Assembly (NCBI RefSeq): GCF_000020685.1
Contig: NC_012526.1
Span: 1,342,001-1,406,000 of the forward strand
DNA from: Deinococcus deserti VCD115
GTDB lineage: Bacteria; Deinococcota; Deinococci; Deinococcales; Deinococcaceae
Length of the DNA stretch: 64,000 bases
Reading direction: 5' to 3'
Below the pieces are notes generated by a model. That model ran no database searches. It worked only from the letters and a program-made list of their open reading frames with translations, and had not been told where the DNA came from. Shown piece after piece: positions 51,414-60,831 of the stretch. A program made the translations under genes and the position numbers. Position 1 is the first letter of the stretch. The number at the start of each line of letters is the position of its first letter.

Positions 51414-52415
51414 ATGATCCCTAAGATGACCGGTCAAACACCACCCCCCAGCGAAACACCTGACTTACCAGACATCTCCGCGGCTGAGACCGACGCCCTG
51501 GCCGCCCGGCGCATCCTGGTCGTCTGGAACCCACGCAGTGGTCACGGCGACAGTCCGTTGCCGCAGTTCATTGAGCTGCTCCGCGCGGCCGGCGCCGACG
51601 TGACGGACCGCGAACTGGAGCCTGATACCCCCATGGCTGACTACGTTCACGATGTCGAGACCTATGACGCCGTCGTTGCCGCTGGTGGCGACGGCACAGT
51701 GAGCAGCCTGGCTTACGCCACTCGCTACAAGAATATTCCGCTTCTGGCATACCCGGCCGGAACCGCCAACCTGATCGCGCAGAATCTGGACCTGCCCAAA
51801 ACCCCGGAGGAACTCGTGGAGGTCATGCGGGACGGGCACTCGGTACGCCTGGACCTGGGCGAGATCGAGGTCAAGGGAGAAAACCGCGGCTTTGCCATGC
51901 TGGCTGGCGCTGGTGCCGACGCGGCCATGATCCGGGACAGCGAGGAGCTCAAGGAAAAGTACGGGGAAATGGCCTACGTCATCAGTGCCATGAAACAGCT
52001 CAACCCGAAGAAGACCACCTTCAACCTGATCATTGACGGTGAACCACGTTCGTTCGAAGGCATCGGTGTCATGGTGGCGAACCTGGGTATGGCCAACTAC
52101 CGGCTGCCGATCACCAGCGACATCAGCCCTTCGGACGGGCGCTTCACAGTGATTCTGATGAAAGCAGGGAATATCTTCCGGCTGGTGCCCAACCTCATCG
52201 ACTCGGTACGCGCCAAGTTCAACCTCGGTGATCCCATGTTCAGCAGCAACCTGGAGACCATTGAGGCCCGTCAGGTCCAGGTGGACGCGGTCGAACCGTT
52301 CCCGCTACAGTTCGACGGCGAGCTCCATGTGGAAACCACGCCGTTTGTGGCCCGCATCCTGCCTGGCGCTGTCCGGTTCATCACGCCAGTGCGGCGGGAC
52401 GAGCTGGATACCTGA
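51414..52415 (+). CDS. Diacylglycerol/sphingosine-kinase-family lipid kinase
   Basis: About 333 residues of the DAGK catalytic family: [13 protein letters not shown], the ATP-binding [36 protein letters not shown] (usually GTxND; here GTANL), GAGADAAMI and the C-terminal [11 protein letters not shown] with the metal-site DGE. It phosphorylates a membrane lipid such as diacylglycerol or undecaprenol; the substrate is not resolved. Start is uncertain: 51378, 51414 or 51426 are possible and I chose the middle one. It is divergent from the lipoprotein gene. Confidence 0.85.
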   Translation: MIPKMTGQTPPPSETPDLPDISAAETDALAARRILVVWNPRSGHGDSPLPQFIELLRAAGADVTDRELEPDTPMADYVHDVETYDAVVAAGGDGTVSSLAYATRYKNIPLLAYPAGTANLIAQNLDLPKTPEELVEVMRDGHSVRLDLGEIEVKGENRGFAMLAGAGADAAMIRDSEELKEKYGEMAYVISAMKQLNPKKTTFNLIIDGEPRSFEGIGVMVANLGMANYRLPITSDISPSDGRFTVILMKAGNIFRLVPNLIDSVRAKFNLGDPMFSSNLETIEARQVQVDAVEPFPLQFDGELHVETTPFVARILPGAVRFITPVRRDELDT

Positions 52416-52569
52416 AATGTCGCTGCTGTAGCCGACAGATTTTCGCCAAGCTCACAGGAGGCCCAGGAAGGGGCCTCCAAAGTGTTTTGAGGGATACGGG
52501 AGGGGCCAGATATCAGCCGCCAAAGCTCGGACGCACATCTCCGTGTCCCCACCGCCGATGTATTCCGTT

Positions 52570-52595
52570 GATAATGCATGTTATCATCGGAACAC
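52570..52595 (+). promoter_or_regulatory. Promoter with palindrome before the orphan tyrosine recombinase
   Basis: TGATAA-TGCATG-TTATCA, an inverted repeat with six-base arms, runs into TATCAT located 8 nt before the ATG. The -10 box overlaps the right arm, so a bound repressor would cover the transcription start. Confidence 0.55.
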
Positions 52596-53567
52596 ATGAC
52601 CACTGATCTGGTTCCCTTTACCGCCGACCGCCTGGGTCAGGCCCGGACCTTCAGCAGCTTGGGCGACGAGGCCCTGAAGGTCCGGGCCGTCACAGCAGCG
52701 CGCGACAAGGACTTCGCTGAATTGTGGCCACTAACCCTGGCTTACCTGACCACCGACACCAGCGGCGGTGTGGCACTGAGTCCGCATACGCTGCGCGCCT
52801 ACCGCAAAGGTGTCGAGGTTCTGTTGACCCACGCCCGGGAGCATGCCTGGAACCTGCTGCACCCGGGCCGGCGTGAACCGGGTTTGTATGTGGCAGCTCT
52901 CAGCAGTTCCGGTCTCAAACCTGCCACAGTCATGGCCCGCGTCGCGGCGGCGGCGGCACTATACCGCGCGCTGCGCTGGGCAGGCGCCACCGACGCTGAC
53001 CCGTTCGCGGATGTAAAGCGCCCCAAGGACCGCACGCGTGGCATCGTCAAGAATCCGCCGTACCGGGCTGAATTCGTGCAGGCGATGCTGGAGCACGCCG
53101 ACGACCAGGAGCGGGCGCTGCTGCTGCTGCTGACCCACGCGGGGCTGCGCATTGCCGAGGCGCTGGCAGTGGAGTGGGCTCACGTGGACCTGCCACGCCG
53201 CCGGTTACTGGTCGCTCATGGTAAGGGCGACAAGGCGAGGCGGGTGCCCATGAGTGGCATGCTCCGTGAGGCGCTGAGAGCGCTGCACGAGAGTTCAGGC
53301 GCGGCGACCTCCGGGCGCGTTCTGGCCTTCCGGGCGTATTCCACTGCCTATGACCGGTTGCAGAAGCTGGCGCTGAAGGCTGGCCGGGAACATGAGTTCC
53401 GCGGCTTTCATGCCGGGCGCAAGTACGCCGGAACCCAGTTGTACGCGGCGACCAAGGACTTTACGAGGGTCGCGGGTTTCCTGGGACATGAACAGGTGGA
53501 CACCACACGCCGTTACGTGGAGGTTCCGGAAGACGATCTCGACGATATTGTCGAGCATTTCCGCTGA
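52596..53567 (+). CDS. Tyrosine recombinase, XerC/XerD-like
   Basis: 323 residues. N-terminal SAM-like core-binding domain (about 45-140) and catalytic domain with Arg in LLTHAGLRIAEALAVEWAHVD, Lys in HGKGDKARRVPM, HAGRK (H-x-x-R), His in FLGHEQVDTT and the Tyr nucleophile in RRYVEVPEDDLDDI. There is no arm-binding domain and no att repeat beside it, so a chromosome-dimer-resolution Xer role is more likely than phage integration. The frame has an earlier ATG at 52578 within the palindrome; the -10 box at 52582 favours 52596. It ends 4 bp from the convergent lnt gene. Confidence 0.88.
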   Translation: MTTDLVPFTADRLGQARTFSSLGDEALKVRAVTAARDKDFAELWPLTLAYLTTDTSGGVALSPHTLRAYRKGVEVLLTHAREHAWNLLHPGRREPGLYVAALSSSGLKPATVMARVAAAAALYRALRWAGATDADPFADVKRPKDRTRGIVKNPPYRAEFVQAMLEHADDQERALLLLLTHAGLRIAEALAVEWAHVDLPRRRLLVAHGKGDKARRVPMSGMLREALRALHESSGAATSGRVLAFRAYSTAYDRLQKLALKAGREHEFRGFHAGRKYAGTQLYAATKDFTRVAGFLGHEQVDTTRRYVEVPEDDLDDIVEHFR

Positions 53568-53571
53568 GGGG

Positions 53572-55011
53572 TCAGCTGATGCGGCGGCGTTCCGACCGTT
53601 CGATCAGCAGCCCGAAGAGGACCATCAGTCCGGCCAGACTCAGGGCCGGCAGGTCACCCCACCGTTGATAGAGAGTCTGGCCCTCCAGCAGGCGGTACCG
53701 GGCGTGGATGACGCCCTCTCCCCTGCTGAGCGTCTGGCGGGGGCGACCCAGGTCGTCAATGACGGCCGCGACCCCCTCATTGACGCTGCGCAGCACCCAG
53801 CGCCGGTTCTCGATGGCCCGCACGCGACCCATCATGAAGTGCTGCTGCACCCCCCACCCGTCGTACCAGCCGTCGTTGCTGGCGTTGACCAGCACCTGCG
53901 CGCCCTTGTTGCTCAGCTGCCGCGCAACCCAGGGGAACACGCTGTCATAACACACGTAGGCACCGTAACGCACCCCGTCCAGGGTCAGAACGTTGAGAGC
54001 CTGGGCAGCCGGGACACTCGTGAGAGACAGGCCGATCTGCCGCTCGATGATGTGCCACAGAGGAGCCACCGCCTGACGCAGGGGGTAGTATTCGCCAAAC
54101 GGTACTGGCCGGGCCTTGTCCGTACTGCTGGTGATCTGCTGACCATCCCAGGCCACAACGCGGTTGGCCCGGAGGCCACTACTGAAGGAGGCACCATACA
54201 GGCCGCCTGCAGGCGCCTGCGGCACCAGTTCTTCCTTACGAATGGCGCTCTCGGACCAGATCACCACCTCGCCAGGCTGACGGAAGCGCGACAGGCGCAG
54301 ATACTGCGCCACGTCCTCTTCGGGAGTAAGCACCTGACTGGCACGGCCAAAGGTGTCAATGGTGTTGCGCTGCAGCAGAGCCCGACCTTCGGGCCCCTGG
54401 GAGGAAGTGCGCGTCACGCCGTAGGCCAGGGCCAGAATCCACACCGCACTCATAGCCAGCAGTGGCGTGCGGCGGTCCAGCCAGAAGCTGACCAGGGCGG
54501 CAGCCGTAGCCGCAACGATCACGCTCCCCAACAGGACGCCGCCCAGGTCCGCGACCTGGATCATGGGCGTGGGCAGCAGCGTATACCCGAGTGAAGGCCA
54601 CGGAAAGGCCAGGGGACCTAGAAAACGCAGCCATTCCAGGCCCACCCAGACGCCGGCCAGTACCCAGACCCGGGCGTGGGCGCTGCGGACCAGCCTGGCA
54701 GCCAGCAGTGCCATAACAGCGAGAAAGGCACCTTCCAGGGCATACAGGACCAGCGCCAGGGCACCGGCCGGCGGGAAGCCAAACAGCTTGCCCAGGAAGG
54801 CCGTGAGCCACCACAGATGGACGGCGCTGTAGGCCGTTCCCGCCCACCACATCCGGGTGGCCACCGCCCGGGTACCCACAGGCTGGGCCACGTACAGCAG
54901 CAGCACCGCCAGAGGCAAGGGCGTGACGAAGCTCCATTGCAGAGGCAGGTTGCACAGGGCCAGGGTGATACCTATCAGGACACACACGAGGGGGACGGGC
55001 AGGCGCGACAT
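53572..55011 (-). CDS. lnt: Apolipoprotein N-acyltransferase
   Basis: 479 residues. Adds the third acyl chain to lipoproteins in the cytoplasmic membrane. About seven membrane helices in the first 200 residues, then a nitrilase-like domain with the catalytic glutamate in [13 protein letters not shown], lysine in [14 protein letters not shown] and cysteine in [17 protein letters not shown], and a final helix near 455-472 ([19 protein letters not shown]). TATGAT lies 9 nt before the ATG. An lnt gene agrees with a diderm-like envelope. Confidence 0.93.
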   Translation of the reverse strand: MSRLPVPLVCVLIGITLALCNLPLQWSFVTPLPLAVLLLYVAQPVGTRAVATRMWWAGTAYSAVHLWWLTAFLGKLFGFPPAGALALVLYALEGAFLAVMALLAARLVRSAHARVWVLAGVWVGLEWLRFLGPLAFPWPSLGYTLLPTPMIQVADLGGVLLGSVIVAATAAALVSFWLDRRTPLLAMSAVWILALAYGVTRTSSQGPEGRALLQRNTIDTFGRASQVLTPEEDVAQYLRLSRFRQPGEVVIWSESAIRKEELVPQAPAGGLYGASFSSGLRANRVVAWDGQQITSSTDKARPVPFGEYYPLRQAVAPLWHIIERQIGLSLTSVPAAQALNVLTLDGVRYGAYVCYDSVFPWVARQLSNKGAQVLVNASNDGWYDGWGVQQHFMMGRVRAIENRRWVLRSVNEGVAAVIDDLGRPRQTLSRGEGVIHARYRLLEGQTLYQRWGDLPALSLAGLMVLFGLLIERSERRRIS

Positions 55012-55086
55012 CTGTGGGGCATCATAGTCGTCTATCTGGGGGGGTTATGCCCTGTTGCCGACAAATTGCTTTAGGATGGAGGCACC

Positions 55087-55791
55087 TTGCGTCTGGCCTT
55101 TATCAGTGACCTTCATGGAAATATCCACGCGTTGACAGCCGTCAAACGCTTCCTCGCGGAGAACCCGGTCAGTCAGGTCATCGTGGTAGGTGACATGGTC
55201 GGCTACGGCGCCAGCCCGGGTCCGGTGATCGATTTCGTGCGCAGAGAAGGCTGGCCGGTCGCGCTGGGCTCAAGCGATATGCGTGTTGCCATGGAACTTG
55301 GGGAACGTGCGGACCGGCGTGGTGTAGCCGAGCAGGTTCTGTCCTGGTCACGGACGATGCTGTCTCCGGACCAGATGGATTTTCTGCGCCGGTTGCCTCC
55401 CGGGGGCCGCCTGACCACCCCGATAGGTCGGGTGCGGTTCTTTCACGGCAGCCCCCATGACCCTGAACGGCGGGTGGACCTCATGGCCCACGAGCGGGAC
55501 CTGGAGATCCTGGCCGAGGAACTTGCCTCCCGCGTGGTCGTCGTTGCAGGCACCCACGTTCCCTTTGTGCGGGTCATCGGCGAGACCACCTTTGTCGACC
55601 CAGGCAGTGTGGGGCTGTCGCTGAACCATGAGCCCGGCGCCGACGTGGCCATCGTGGACTGCGGAGGACGCAAACCCAAAGTCACCCTGCACAAGGTCAG
55701 CTACGATTACGCGTCCAGCGCGTTTGACATCATGGCCTGGAACCTGCCCCCGGTGATTGCAGACGTGATCCGTACCGGCCGGATGGGCTGA
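55087..55791 (+). CDS. Calcineurin-like metallophosphoesterase
   Basis: 234 residues of the YfcE/MJ0936 type: metal ligands in [15 protein letters not shown] (D-x-H), [14 protein letters not shown] (GD), the usual GNHD segment changed to [21 protein letters not shown] and [12 protein letters not shown] (GH-like). The replaced GNHD asparagine/histidine means one metal ligand and the phosphate-binding histidine are altered, so activity may be atypical. The TTG start follows GGAGG. Substrate unknown; relatives act on cyclic nucleotides or phosphodiesters. Confidence 0.82.
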   Translation: MRLAFISDLHGNIHALTAVKRFLAENPVSQVIVVGDMVGYGASPGPVIDFVRREGWPVALGSSDMRVAMELGERADRRGVAEQVLSWSRTMLSPDQMDFLRRLPPGGRLTTPIGRVRFFHGSPHDPERRVDLMAHERDLEILAEELASRVVVVAGTHVPFVRVIGETTFVDPGSVGLSLNHEPGADVAIVDCGGRKPKVTLHKVSYDYASSAFDIMAWNLPPVIADVIRTGRMG

Positions 55792-55814
55792 GCTGGGAGG
55801 GTTCAGAAATGAAA

Positions 55815-55851
55815 ACAGAAGCGTGGCGGAATTTGACCGCCACGCTTCTGT
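55815..55851. terminator. Strong bidirectional terminator
   Basis: ACAGAAGCGTGGCGG pairs with its complement around six bases, followed by CTTGTCTGTCTTATCTGTCTTAT, a short run of CTGTCTTAT repeats. It separates convergent genes at 55791 and 55871. Confidence 0.82.
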
Positions 55852-55870
55852 CTTGTCTGTCTTATCTGTC

Positions 55871-57016
55871 TTATACCAGCACGCCGTGTACGGCTTCATC
55901 GAAGCGGCCAGCCAGACCGCGTTCTCCCAGCAGGTCCTCAAGGGCAACCATCAGGGCGCGGTACGGAGCCGGGTGGGCACTCTCACCCATCAGGCCCAGA
56001 CGCCAGATCACGCCCGCCGTTGGTCCCAGGCCACCGGTGACGCTGATCTCACGGCGTCGCAGCGCCTGACGAATTCCAGCGTCGTCAAAACCGTCCGGGA
56101 GGCGCAGGGCCAGCACGGTCGGTAAGCGGTCCTGGGGGCGCTCGACGTAATGGCTGAAACCCAGGGGCGCGAGCGTCTGGGTGATGGCCTGGCCCAGCAG
56201 GGCCACCCGGCGCTGGCGCTCGACCAGGCCTTCTTCCAGAGCGGCGCGCAGAGCGGCGTGGAAGGCAAAGTGGAGATTTACCGGCACCGTGTGGTGGTAG
56301 GTGTGGTCCACCCAGTAGTCACGCAGACCCTCCAGGTCGCAGTACCACAGGGGCACCTTTGTGCGGCGGGCGGAAAAGCGGGCAAAGGCGCGTTCACTGA
56401 CGGCTATGGGCGCCAGCCCGGGAGGAGCGGAGAGGCATTTCTGGGCGCCGGTGTAGGCGTAGTCCACCCCCCACTCGGCCATGTGGAACGGCTCCATGCC
56501 GGCTGTGGTGACGGCATCGACGGTCAGCAGGGCGCCGCTGCCGCGCACAAGTTCAGCTATTTCCGGAACAGGATTAAGCACCCCGGTGCTGGTTTCACCG
56601 TGCACCACGGCCACCATATTCACACCGTCCAGATGGGCCGCGACATCCTGTGGGCGAATGGCCTCGCCCAGCGGTGCGGTGACCAGGCGGACGCGGGCAC
56701 CGTAGCGGCCGGCCATCTCGGCCATGCGGCTGCCGAAGCTCCCGTTGGCGCACACCAGCACCTCGTCGCCTGCCTCTACCAGGTTGGCGAAGCCCGCCTC
56801 CATTCCCAGGCTGCCCGTTCCTGCCAGAAGGGCTGTGAACGCCTGCGGCTCGGTACCGTACATGACGCGCAGATCAGCCTGAATCTCGCTGTTCAGAGCG
56901 AAGACTTCAGGGTCCATGTGGCCCAGCATCGGCCGGATCAGCGCCTGCTGGGCGCGCGGGTGGATGGGCGTGGGGCCGGGAGTCAGGAGAATGTGCTCGG
57001 GGTGCGGCTCGAACAT
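55871..57016 (-). CDS. Class-V aminotransferase (alanine-glyoxylate / serine-glyoxylate / purine catabolism type)
   Basis: 381 residues. N-terminal [34 protein letters not shown], active-site [63 protein letters not shown] with the PLP lysine in GAQKCL, and the C-terminal [21 protein letters not shown]. These fit the alanine/serine-glyoxylate aminotransferase group; candidates include ureidoglycine aminotransferase. Substrate cannot be chosen, since no purine or glycine pathway genes flank it. The start follows TAGCAT by 6 nt. Confidence 0.92.
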   Translation of the reverse strand: MFEPHPEHILLTPGPTPIHPRAQQALIRPMLGHMDPEVFALNSEIQADLRVMYGTEPQAFTALLAGTGSLGMEAGFANLVEAGDEVLVCANGSFGSRMAEMAGRYGARVRLVTAPLGEAIRPQDVAAHLDGVNMVAVVHGETSTGVLNPVPEIAELVRGSGALLTVDAVTTAGMEPFHMAEWGVDYAYTGAQKCLSAPPGLAPIAVSERAFARFSARRTKVPLWYCDLEGLRDYWVDHTYHHTVPVNLHFAFHAALRAALEEGLVERQRRVALLGQAITQTLAPLGFSHYVERPQDRLPTVLALRLPDGFDDAGIRQALRRREISVTGGLGPTAGVIWRLGLMGESAHPAPYRALMVALEDLLGERGLAGRFDEAVHGVLV

Positions 57017-57160
57017 ACCTCCATGCTAGAGGGCTGGGACCCATCTGGCAATTTTATTGCTAGACATTGACAACTCAGATGATTCAGAGCAACAGAATTG
57101 CGCAAAAACCCAGATTTCCGGCTTCAGCACGGGTGGAGTCAGCACAGTAATATGGCGTGC

Positions 57161-57841
57161 ATGGCTTCTTCCGGATCTTCCCCACGCCTCCGTGCAGTGT
57201 TGTTTGACCGAGACGACACCATCGCGTACACCGACCCCGCGGTGTACCGCGAGGCGGCGGCGTGGGCCGCCGGACGCTTCGGACTCGACGCACAGGTGGT
57301 CAGCGAGGCACTCGCAGCCCAGTGGAAGGCGCGGGCCCTGAGCTGGAGGGACCTGCGCACCCACGAGGACGAGGCGGATTTCTGGATGACGTACGGTCTG
57401 AAACTCACAGGTCGCCTGGGCCTGCCTGAATCTTTGGCCGCAGAGTGGATGGAAGCCTACCCCTACGAGCGCTACATGAAGCCGGTTCCTGGCGCGCGGG
57501 AAGTGCTGGGTGAACTGTGCTCCCGAGGGCTGAAAATCGGAGTCCTGAGCAATACCCTGCCCAGCATCCACCGCACGCTTCAGGCCCTCGAACTTCATGA
57601 CCTGGTGGATGTGGCGGTGGCCACCTGCGTGATCGGCACACACAAGCCGGGCGCAGGCGCCTACGCGCATGCACTGGAGGCGCTGGGTGTGCCACCCCAC
57701 GAAGTTCTGTTTGTGGATGACAAGGTCGAGAACGTCGCAGCCGCCCGCGAGCTGGGGATGCAGGCCACCCTGATCGACCTTCAGGGTGAGAACCCGCAGG
57801 CCATCCACGACCTGCGCGCCGTCCTGGAGCTGGTGGGATGA
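57161..57841 (+). CDS. HAD-superfamily hydrolase, first gene of a peptide-salvage operon
   Basis: 226 residues. Motif I is AVLFDRDDTIAY, in which the first catalytic aspartate is kept and the usual D-x-D is DRD; motif II GVLSNTLPS, Lys in IGTHKPGAGAYAHAL and motif IV LFVDDKVENVAAARELGM. Phosphatase activity on a small molecule is likely. I start at 57161, 7 nt after TAATAT (leaderless). The stop overlaps the next gene's start as ATGA, so this gene heads a run of five genes; why a HAD enzyme accompanies them is unclear. Confidence 0.88.
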   Translation: MASSGSSPRLRAVLFDRDDTIAYTDPAVYREAAAWAAGRFGLDAQVVSEALAAQWKARALSWRDLRTHEDEADFWMTYGLKLTGRLGLPESLAAEWMEAYPYERYMKPVPGAREVLGELCSRGLKIGVLSNTLPSIHRTLQALELHDLVDVAVATCVIGTHKPGAGAYAHALEALGVPPHEVLFVDDKVENVAAARELGMQATLIDLQGENPQAIHDLRAVLELVG

Positions 57842-58866
57842 CACGGACACCAGGATTTCTCATCGACGGACACCTGGATCTGGCCATGAACGGTCTGGAT
57901 GGCAGAGACCTGACGCTGCCGCTCGGCATCCTGCGGGCGAATGATCCGGTCACCGGGCAGACCGCGACTGTATCGTTTCCGGAAATGCGTGAGGCCGGAA
58001 CGCGGGTGTGTCTGGGCACGCTGTTTGCCATGCCGCGCACCGCAGAGTCACCGCAGGGCTATGTGGACGCTGAAGGTGCCCGCCGTCAGGCCCTGGCGCA
58101 GCTTGACCAGTACCGCCGCTGGGAAGCTCAGGGCCAGATTACGCTCCTGGCAGGTGCTCAGGCCGTGTCGGCGCATCTGCAGCAGGAAGATGCGGATGTG
58201 CCGCTGGGCGTGGTGCTGCTGATGGAAGGCGCCGATCCGGTCCGTGACGCGGATGACCTCAGCTTCTGGGTAGAGGCCGGCGTTAGGATCATCGGCCCTG
58301 CATGGGGGGCGACCCGCTATGCGGGAGGAACCGGGGCGCCAGGACCGCTGACCGACGCAGGCAAGGCCCTGGTCACGGCGATGCGCGACCTGAACCTCAC
58401 CGTCGACGCCTCGCACCTGGACGACGCGGCGTTCTGGGACGTGGTGGAGATAGGTCCCCGCCTGATCGCGTCACACTCCAACGCCCGCGCCCGAATGGCG
58501 CGTCAGGATGGGCAGCCGGCCAGCAACCGCCACCTGAGTGACGAGATGGCCCGCGCAGTGGCCGCGACGGGCGGCGTGGTCGGTCTGGTGTATCTCAGCA
58601 GTTTTATCCAGCCGGACTGGAAGCCCACAGACGCCCGCGCCCCACTGCAGAAGCTGGCCGACCACGCCCGGCATTACGCCGAACTGATCGGCTGGGACCG
58701 GGTGGTGCTGGGTACCGACATGGACGGCGGCTTCGGGCAGCAGAAATGCCCCGCCGGGATTGACCGGTACGCGGACGTCCCACGGCTTCTGGACCTGCTG
58801 CCGAAAGCCGCGCGGGCGGGAGTGGCCGGGGAGAACTGGGCGCGCTGGCTGGAAACCTACCTCTGA
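57838..58866 (+). CDS. Membrane dipeptidase (peptidase M19)
   Basis: 342 residues. Metallopeptidase that splits dipeptides, including those with D-residues. Metal ligands: DGHLDLAMNG (H-x-D), the bridging glutamate in VVLLMEGADPV, histidine in LIASHSNARA and aspartate in VLGTDMDGGFG. No signal peptide or anchor is present, so despite the family name it is probably cytoplasmic. Overlaps the HAD gene by ATGA. With the NlpC/P60 and epimerase genes downstream it fits degradation of D-amino-acid-containing cell-wall peptides. Confidence 0.92.
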   Translation: MTRTPGFLIDGHLDLAMNGLDGRDLTLPLGILRANDPVTGQTATVSFPEMREAGTRVCLGTLFAMPRTAESPQGYVDAEGARRQALAQLDQYRRWEAQGQITLLAGAQAVSAHLQQEDADVPLGVVLLMEGADPVRDADDLSFWVEAGVRIIGPAWGATRYAGGTGAPGPLTDAGKALVTAMRDLNLTVDASHLDDAAFWDVVEIGPRLIASHSNARARMARQDGQPASNRHLSDEMARAVAATGGVVGLVYLSSFIQPDWKPTDARAPLQKLADHARHYAELIGWDRVVLGTDMDGGFGQQKCPAGIDRYADVPRLLDLLPKAARAGVAGENWARWLETYL

Positions 58867-58920
58867 AGCGGGGCTGCTGATCCGCCTCCCCAGTGGGCGA
58901 ACTGCTCTACGCTGAGTGGC

Positions 58921-59796
58921 ATGACCAGCACGCTCCCAGACCGTCGCAATCACGCCTTTGATCCGGACGCGCGTCTGGCCGAGGAGATCCTGCGTGGTCA
59001 GCTGCCACACGGTGAATGGCGCTATGTCGCCCCCCGGCCGATGTGGGCCGCGCTGCGGGTGAGTTTACGCTCGGCTCCCGACCCACAGAGTTCCCAGGTG
59101 ACCGAGGCGCTGCCGGGAGAGCCCGTGGAACTGCTCTGGGAGAACGCGGGCGGCTGGGGCCATGTCCGCACCCTGCACGACAGGTACCTGGGCTGGGCCC
59201 GGCTGGACGAACTGGTGCACCAGCCTCCTCAGGGTGAGGGCCTGACAATCACAGCGCTGCGGGCCCACGCCTTCGCCGGGCCCAAGGTCAGCCAGCCGGT
59301 GCTGGCCGAACTGGCTTACGGAGCGCAGGTCTTCTCCACGGGCGCAGAGGTGGTCGAGGAAAACCACCGCCGCTGGCAGCCGGTAGAGTTGCCGGATGGC
59401 CGGCCAGCGTGGGTTCAGGAAGTGACCCTCTCTCCCCTGGCGGCCACAGATCCGGTCACGTTTGCCCTGCGTTTTCTGGACACACCTTATGTGTGGGGTG
59501 GGCGCAGCGCCTGGGGCCTGGACTGCAGCGGCCTGACCCAGACGGTGTATGCGGCGTGCGGCCGTGAGTTGCCGCGTGACGCTGACCAGCAGCACAAAGC
59601 GCTGCATCCCGTGGAGACGCCCGTGCCTGGAGACCTGGCGTTCTTTCCGGGGCATGTGGGCCTGATGCTTGACGCCCGGCGCATGATTCATGCCAATGCC
59701 ACCCACATGGCGGTGACGATTGAAACCCTGGGTGTGGGTGACTACGGCTCACGTCTTCAGGCCAGCTGCACGAGGTTCGGCCGGTGGCCAGAGTGA
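58921..59796 (+). CDS. NlpC/P60 endopeptidase with N-terminal SH3 domains (YkfC-like)
   Basis: 291 residues. Two bacterial SH3-like segments (about 38-105 and 110-170: WAALRVSLRSAPDPQSSQVTEALPGEPVELLWENAGGWGHVRT; AHAFAGPKVSQPVLAELAYGAQVFSTG) precede a C40 cysteine peptidase with Cys in WGLDCSGLTQTVY, His in FPGHVGLML and the third residue in IHANATH. No signal peptide is present. This is the arrangement of Bacillus YkfC, which cuts gamma-D-Glu-diamino-acid bonds of imported muropeptides. TACGCT lies 7 nt before the ATG, so an internal leaderless promoter is possible. Overlaps the epimerase gene. Confidence 0.9.
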   Translation: MTSTLPDRRNHAFDPDARLAEEILRGQLPHGEWRYVAPRPMWAALRVSLRSAPDPQSSQVTEALPGEPVELLWENAGGWGHVRTLHDRYLGWARLDELVHQPPQGEGLTITALRAHAFAGPKVSQPVLAELAYGAQVFSTGAEVVEENHRRWQPVELPDGRPAWVQEVTLSPLAATDPVTFALRFLDTPYVWGGRSAWGLDCSGLTQTVYAACGRELPRDADQQHKALHPVETPVPGDLAFFPGHVGLMLDARRMIHANATHMAVTIETLGVGDYGSRLQASCTRFGRWPE

Positions 59797-60830
59797 GCGG
59801 CGACGCGCCGGCAGTCAGCTGGGAGACCCTGGACCTGCATACGGCTCAGCCCTTCGGAATTGCGCGCTGGACCCACAGCGTCTATCCGCGCACTTTTGTC
59901 ACACTGACCCTCGATGGCCGGCGTGGCCGGGGCGAGGCCGCCCCGAATGCGTTTTACGGTGAGACGCGCGGCACGGTCGAAGCTGTGCTGCCGCTGCTCG
60001 CCCCAGCGCTGAGCGACCCGTGGGACTGGGACGGTCTTCACGCGGCCCTCGGGGCGCGCATGCCTCACGACCACCCGAGTGTGAAATGCGCGCTGGAAAT
60101 GGCAGCTGTCGAGTGGTGCGCACAGGCGGCGGGCGTGCCGGTCTGGCAGCTGCTCGGTCTGTCTCCAACCGTGCTACCGGAAAGCAGTTATACGGTCAGT
60201 CTCGCGCCTCTGCCGGACATGCGGCGTCAGGCCCGCGAGGCCGTCGGGCGTGGACACAGGGTGCTGAAGGTCAAGCTCGGCACCGATCAGGATGAGGCCA
60301 TCCTGGAAGCGCTGCGCGAGGAGGTGCCCGAAGTGGCGTTGCGGGTGGACGCCAACGCCGCCTGGACGCGCGCCCAGGCCAAACGGATGCTGGGCGTCCT
60401 GGACGCCGCACGGGTAGAGTTTGTCGAGCAGCCGCTGGCCGCCGGAGATCTGGAGGGTCACGCCATGCTACGGGGGGTCTCGCCCGTTCCTATCGTGGCG
60501 GACGAAAGCCTCCATCACGTGGGCGACGTTCTTGCGCTCGCCCGCGCCTTCGATGGCGTCAACCTGAAACTGGCCAAACTGGGAGGACCGCTTCAGGCGC
60601 TGCGCGCCCTGCGGCTGGCCAGAGCGCACGGAATGCAGGTGATGATGGGCTGCATGATCGAAAGCAGCCTGGGCATCGCCGCCGCCGCGCACCTCGCTGG
60701 CCTGTGCGACTGGGCAGACCTGGACGGCGCGCTTCTGCTGGCAGACGACCCGTATACCGGCCTCGACTGGACTGCGGGCCAGCTTGCCCGGCCCGGTGGG
60801 ACAGGCTGGGGCGTTACCCGGCGGTCATGA
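59793..60830 (+). CDS. Dipeptide epimerase of the enolase superfamily (L-Ala-D/L-Glu epimerase-like)
   Basis: 345 residues. Muconate-lactonising subgroup. Base-bearing KxK in VLKVKLGT, metal ligands RVDANAAW, FVEQPL and VADES, second lysine in VNLKLAKLGG and the MIESS motif in MMGCMIESSLG. This set, and its position after a YkfC-like peptidase, points to L-Ala-D/L-Glu epimerase, which turns murein dipeptides into usable L,L forms. The GTG at 59793 gives a GTGA overlap with the peptidase stop; a GTG three codons earlier (59784) is an alternative. Confidence 0.9.
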   Translation: MSGDAPAVSWETLDLHTAQPFGIARWTHSVYPRTFVTLTLDGRRGRGEAAPNAFYGETRGTVEAVLPLLAPALSDPWDWDGLHAALGARMPHDHPSVKCALEMAAVEWCAQAAGVPVWQLLGLSPTVLPESSYTVSLAPLPDMRRQAREAVGRGHRVLKVKLGTDQDEAILEALREEVPEVALRVDANAAWTRAQAKRMLGVLDAARVEFVEQPLAAGDLEGHAMLRGVSPVPIVADESLHHVGDVLALARAFDGVNLKLAKLGGPLQALRALRLARAHGMQVMMGCMIESSLGIAAAAHLAGLCDWADLDGALLLADDPYTGLDWTAGQLARPGGTGWGVTRRS

Positions 60831-60831
60831 C

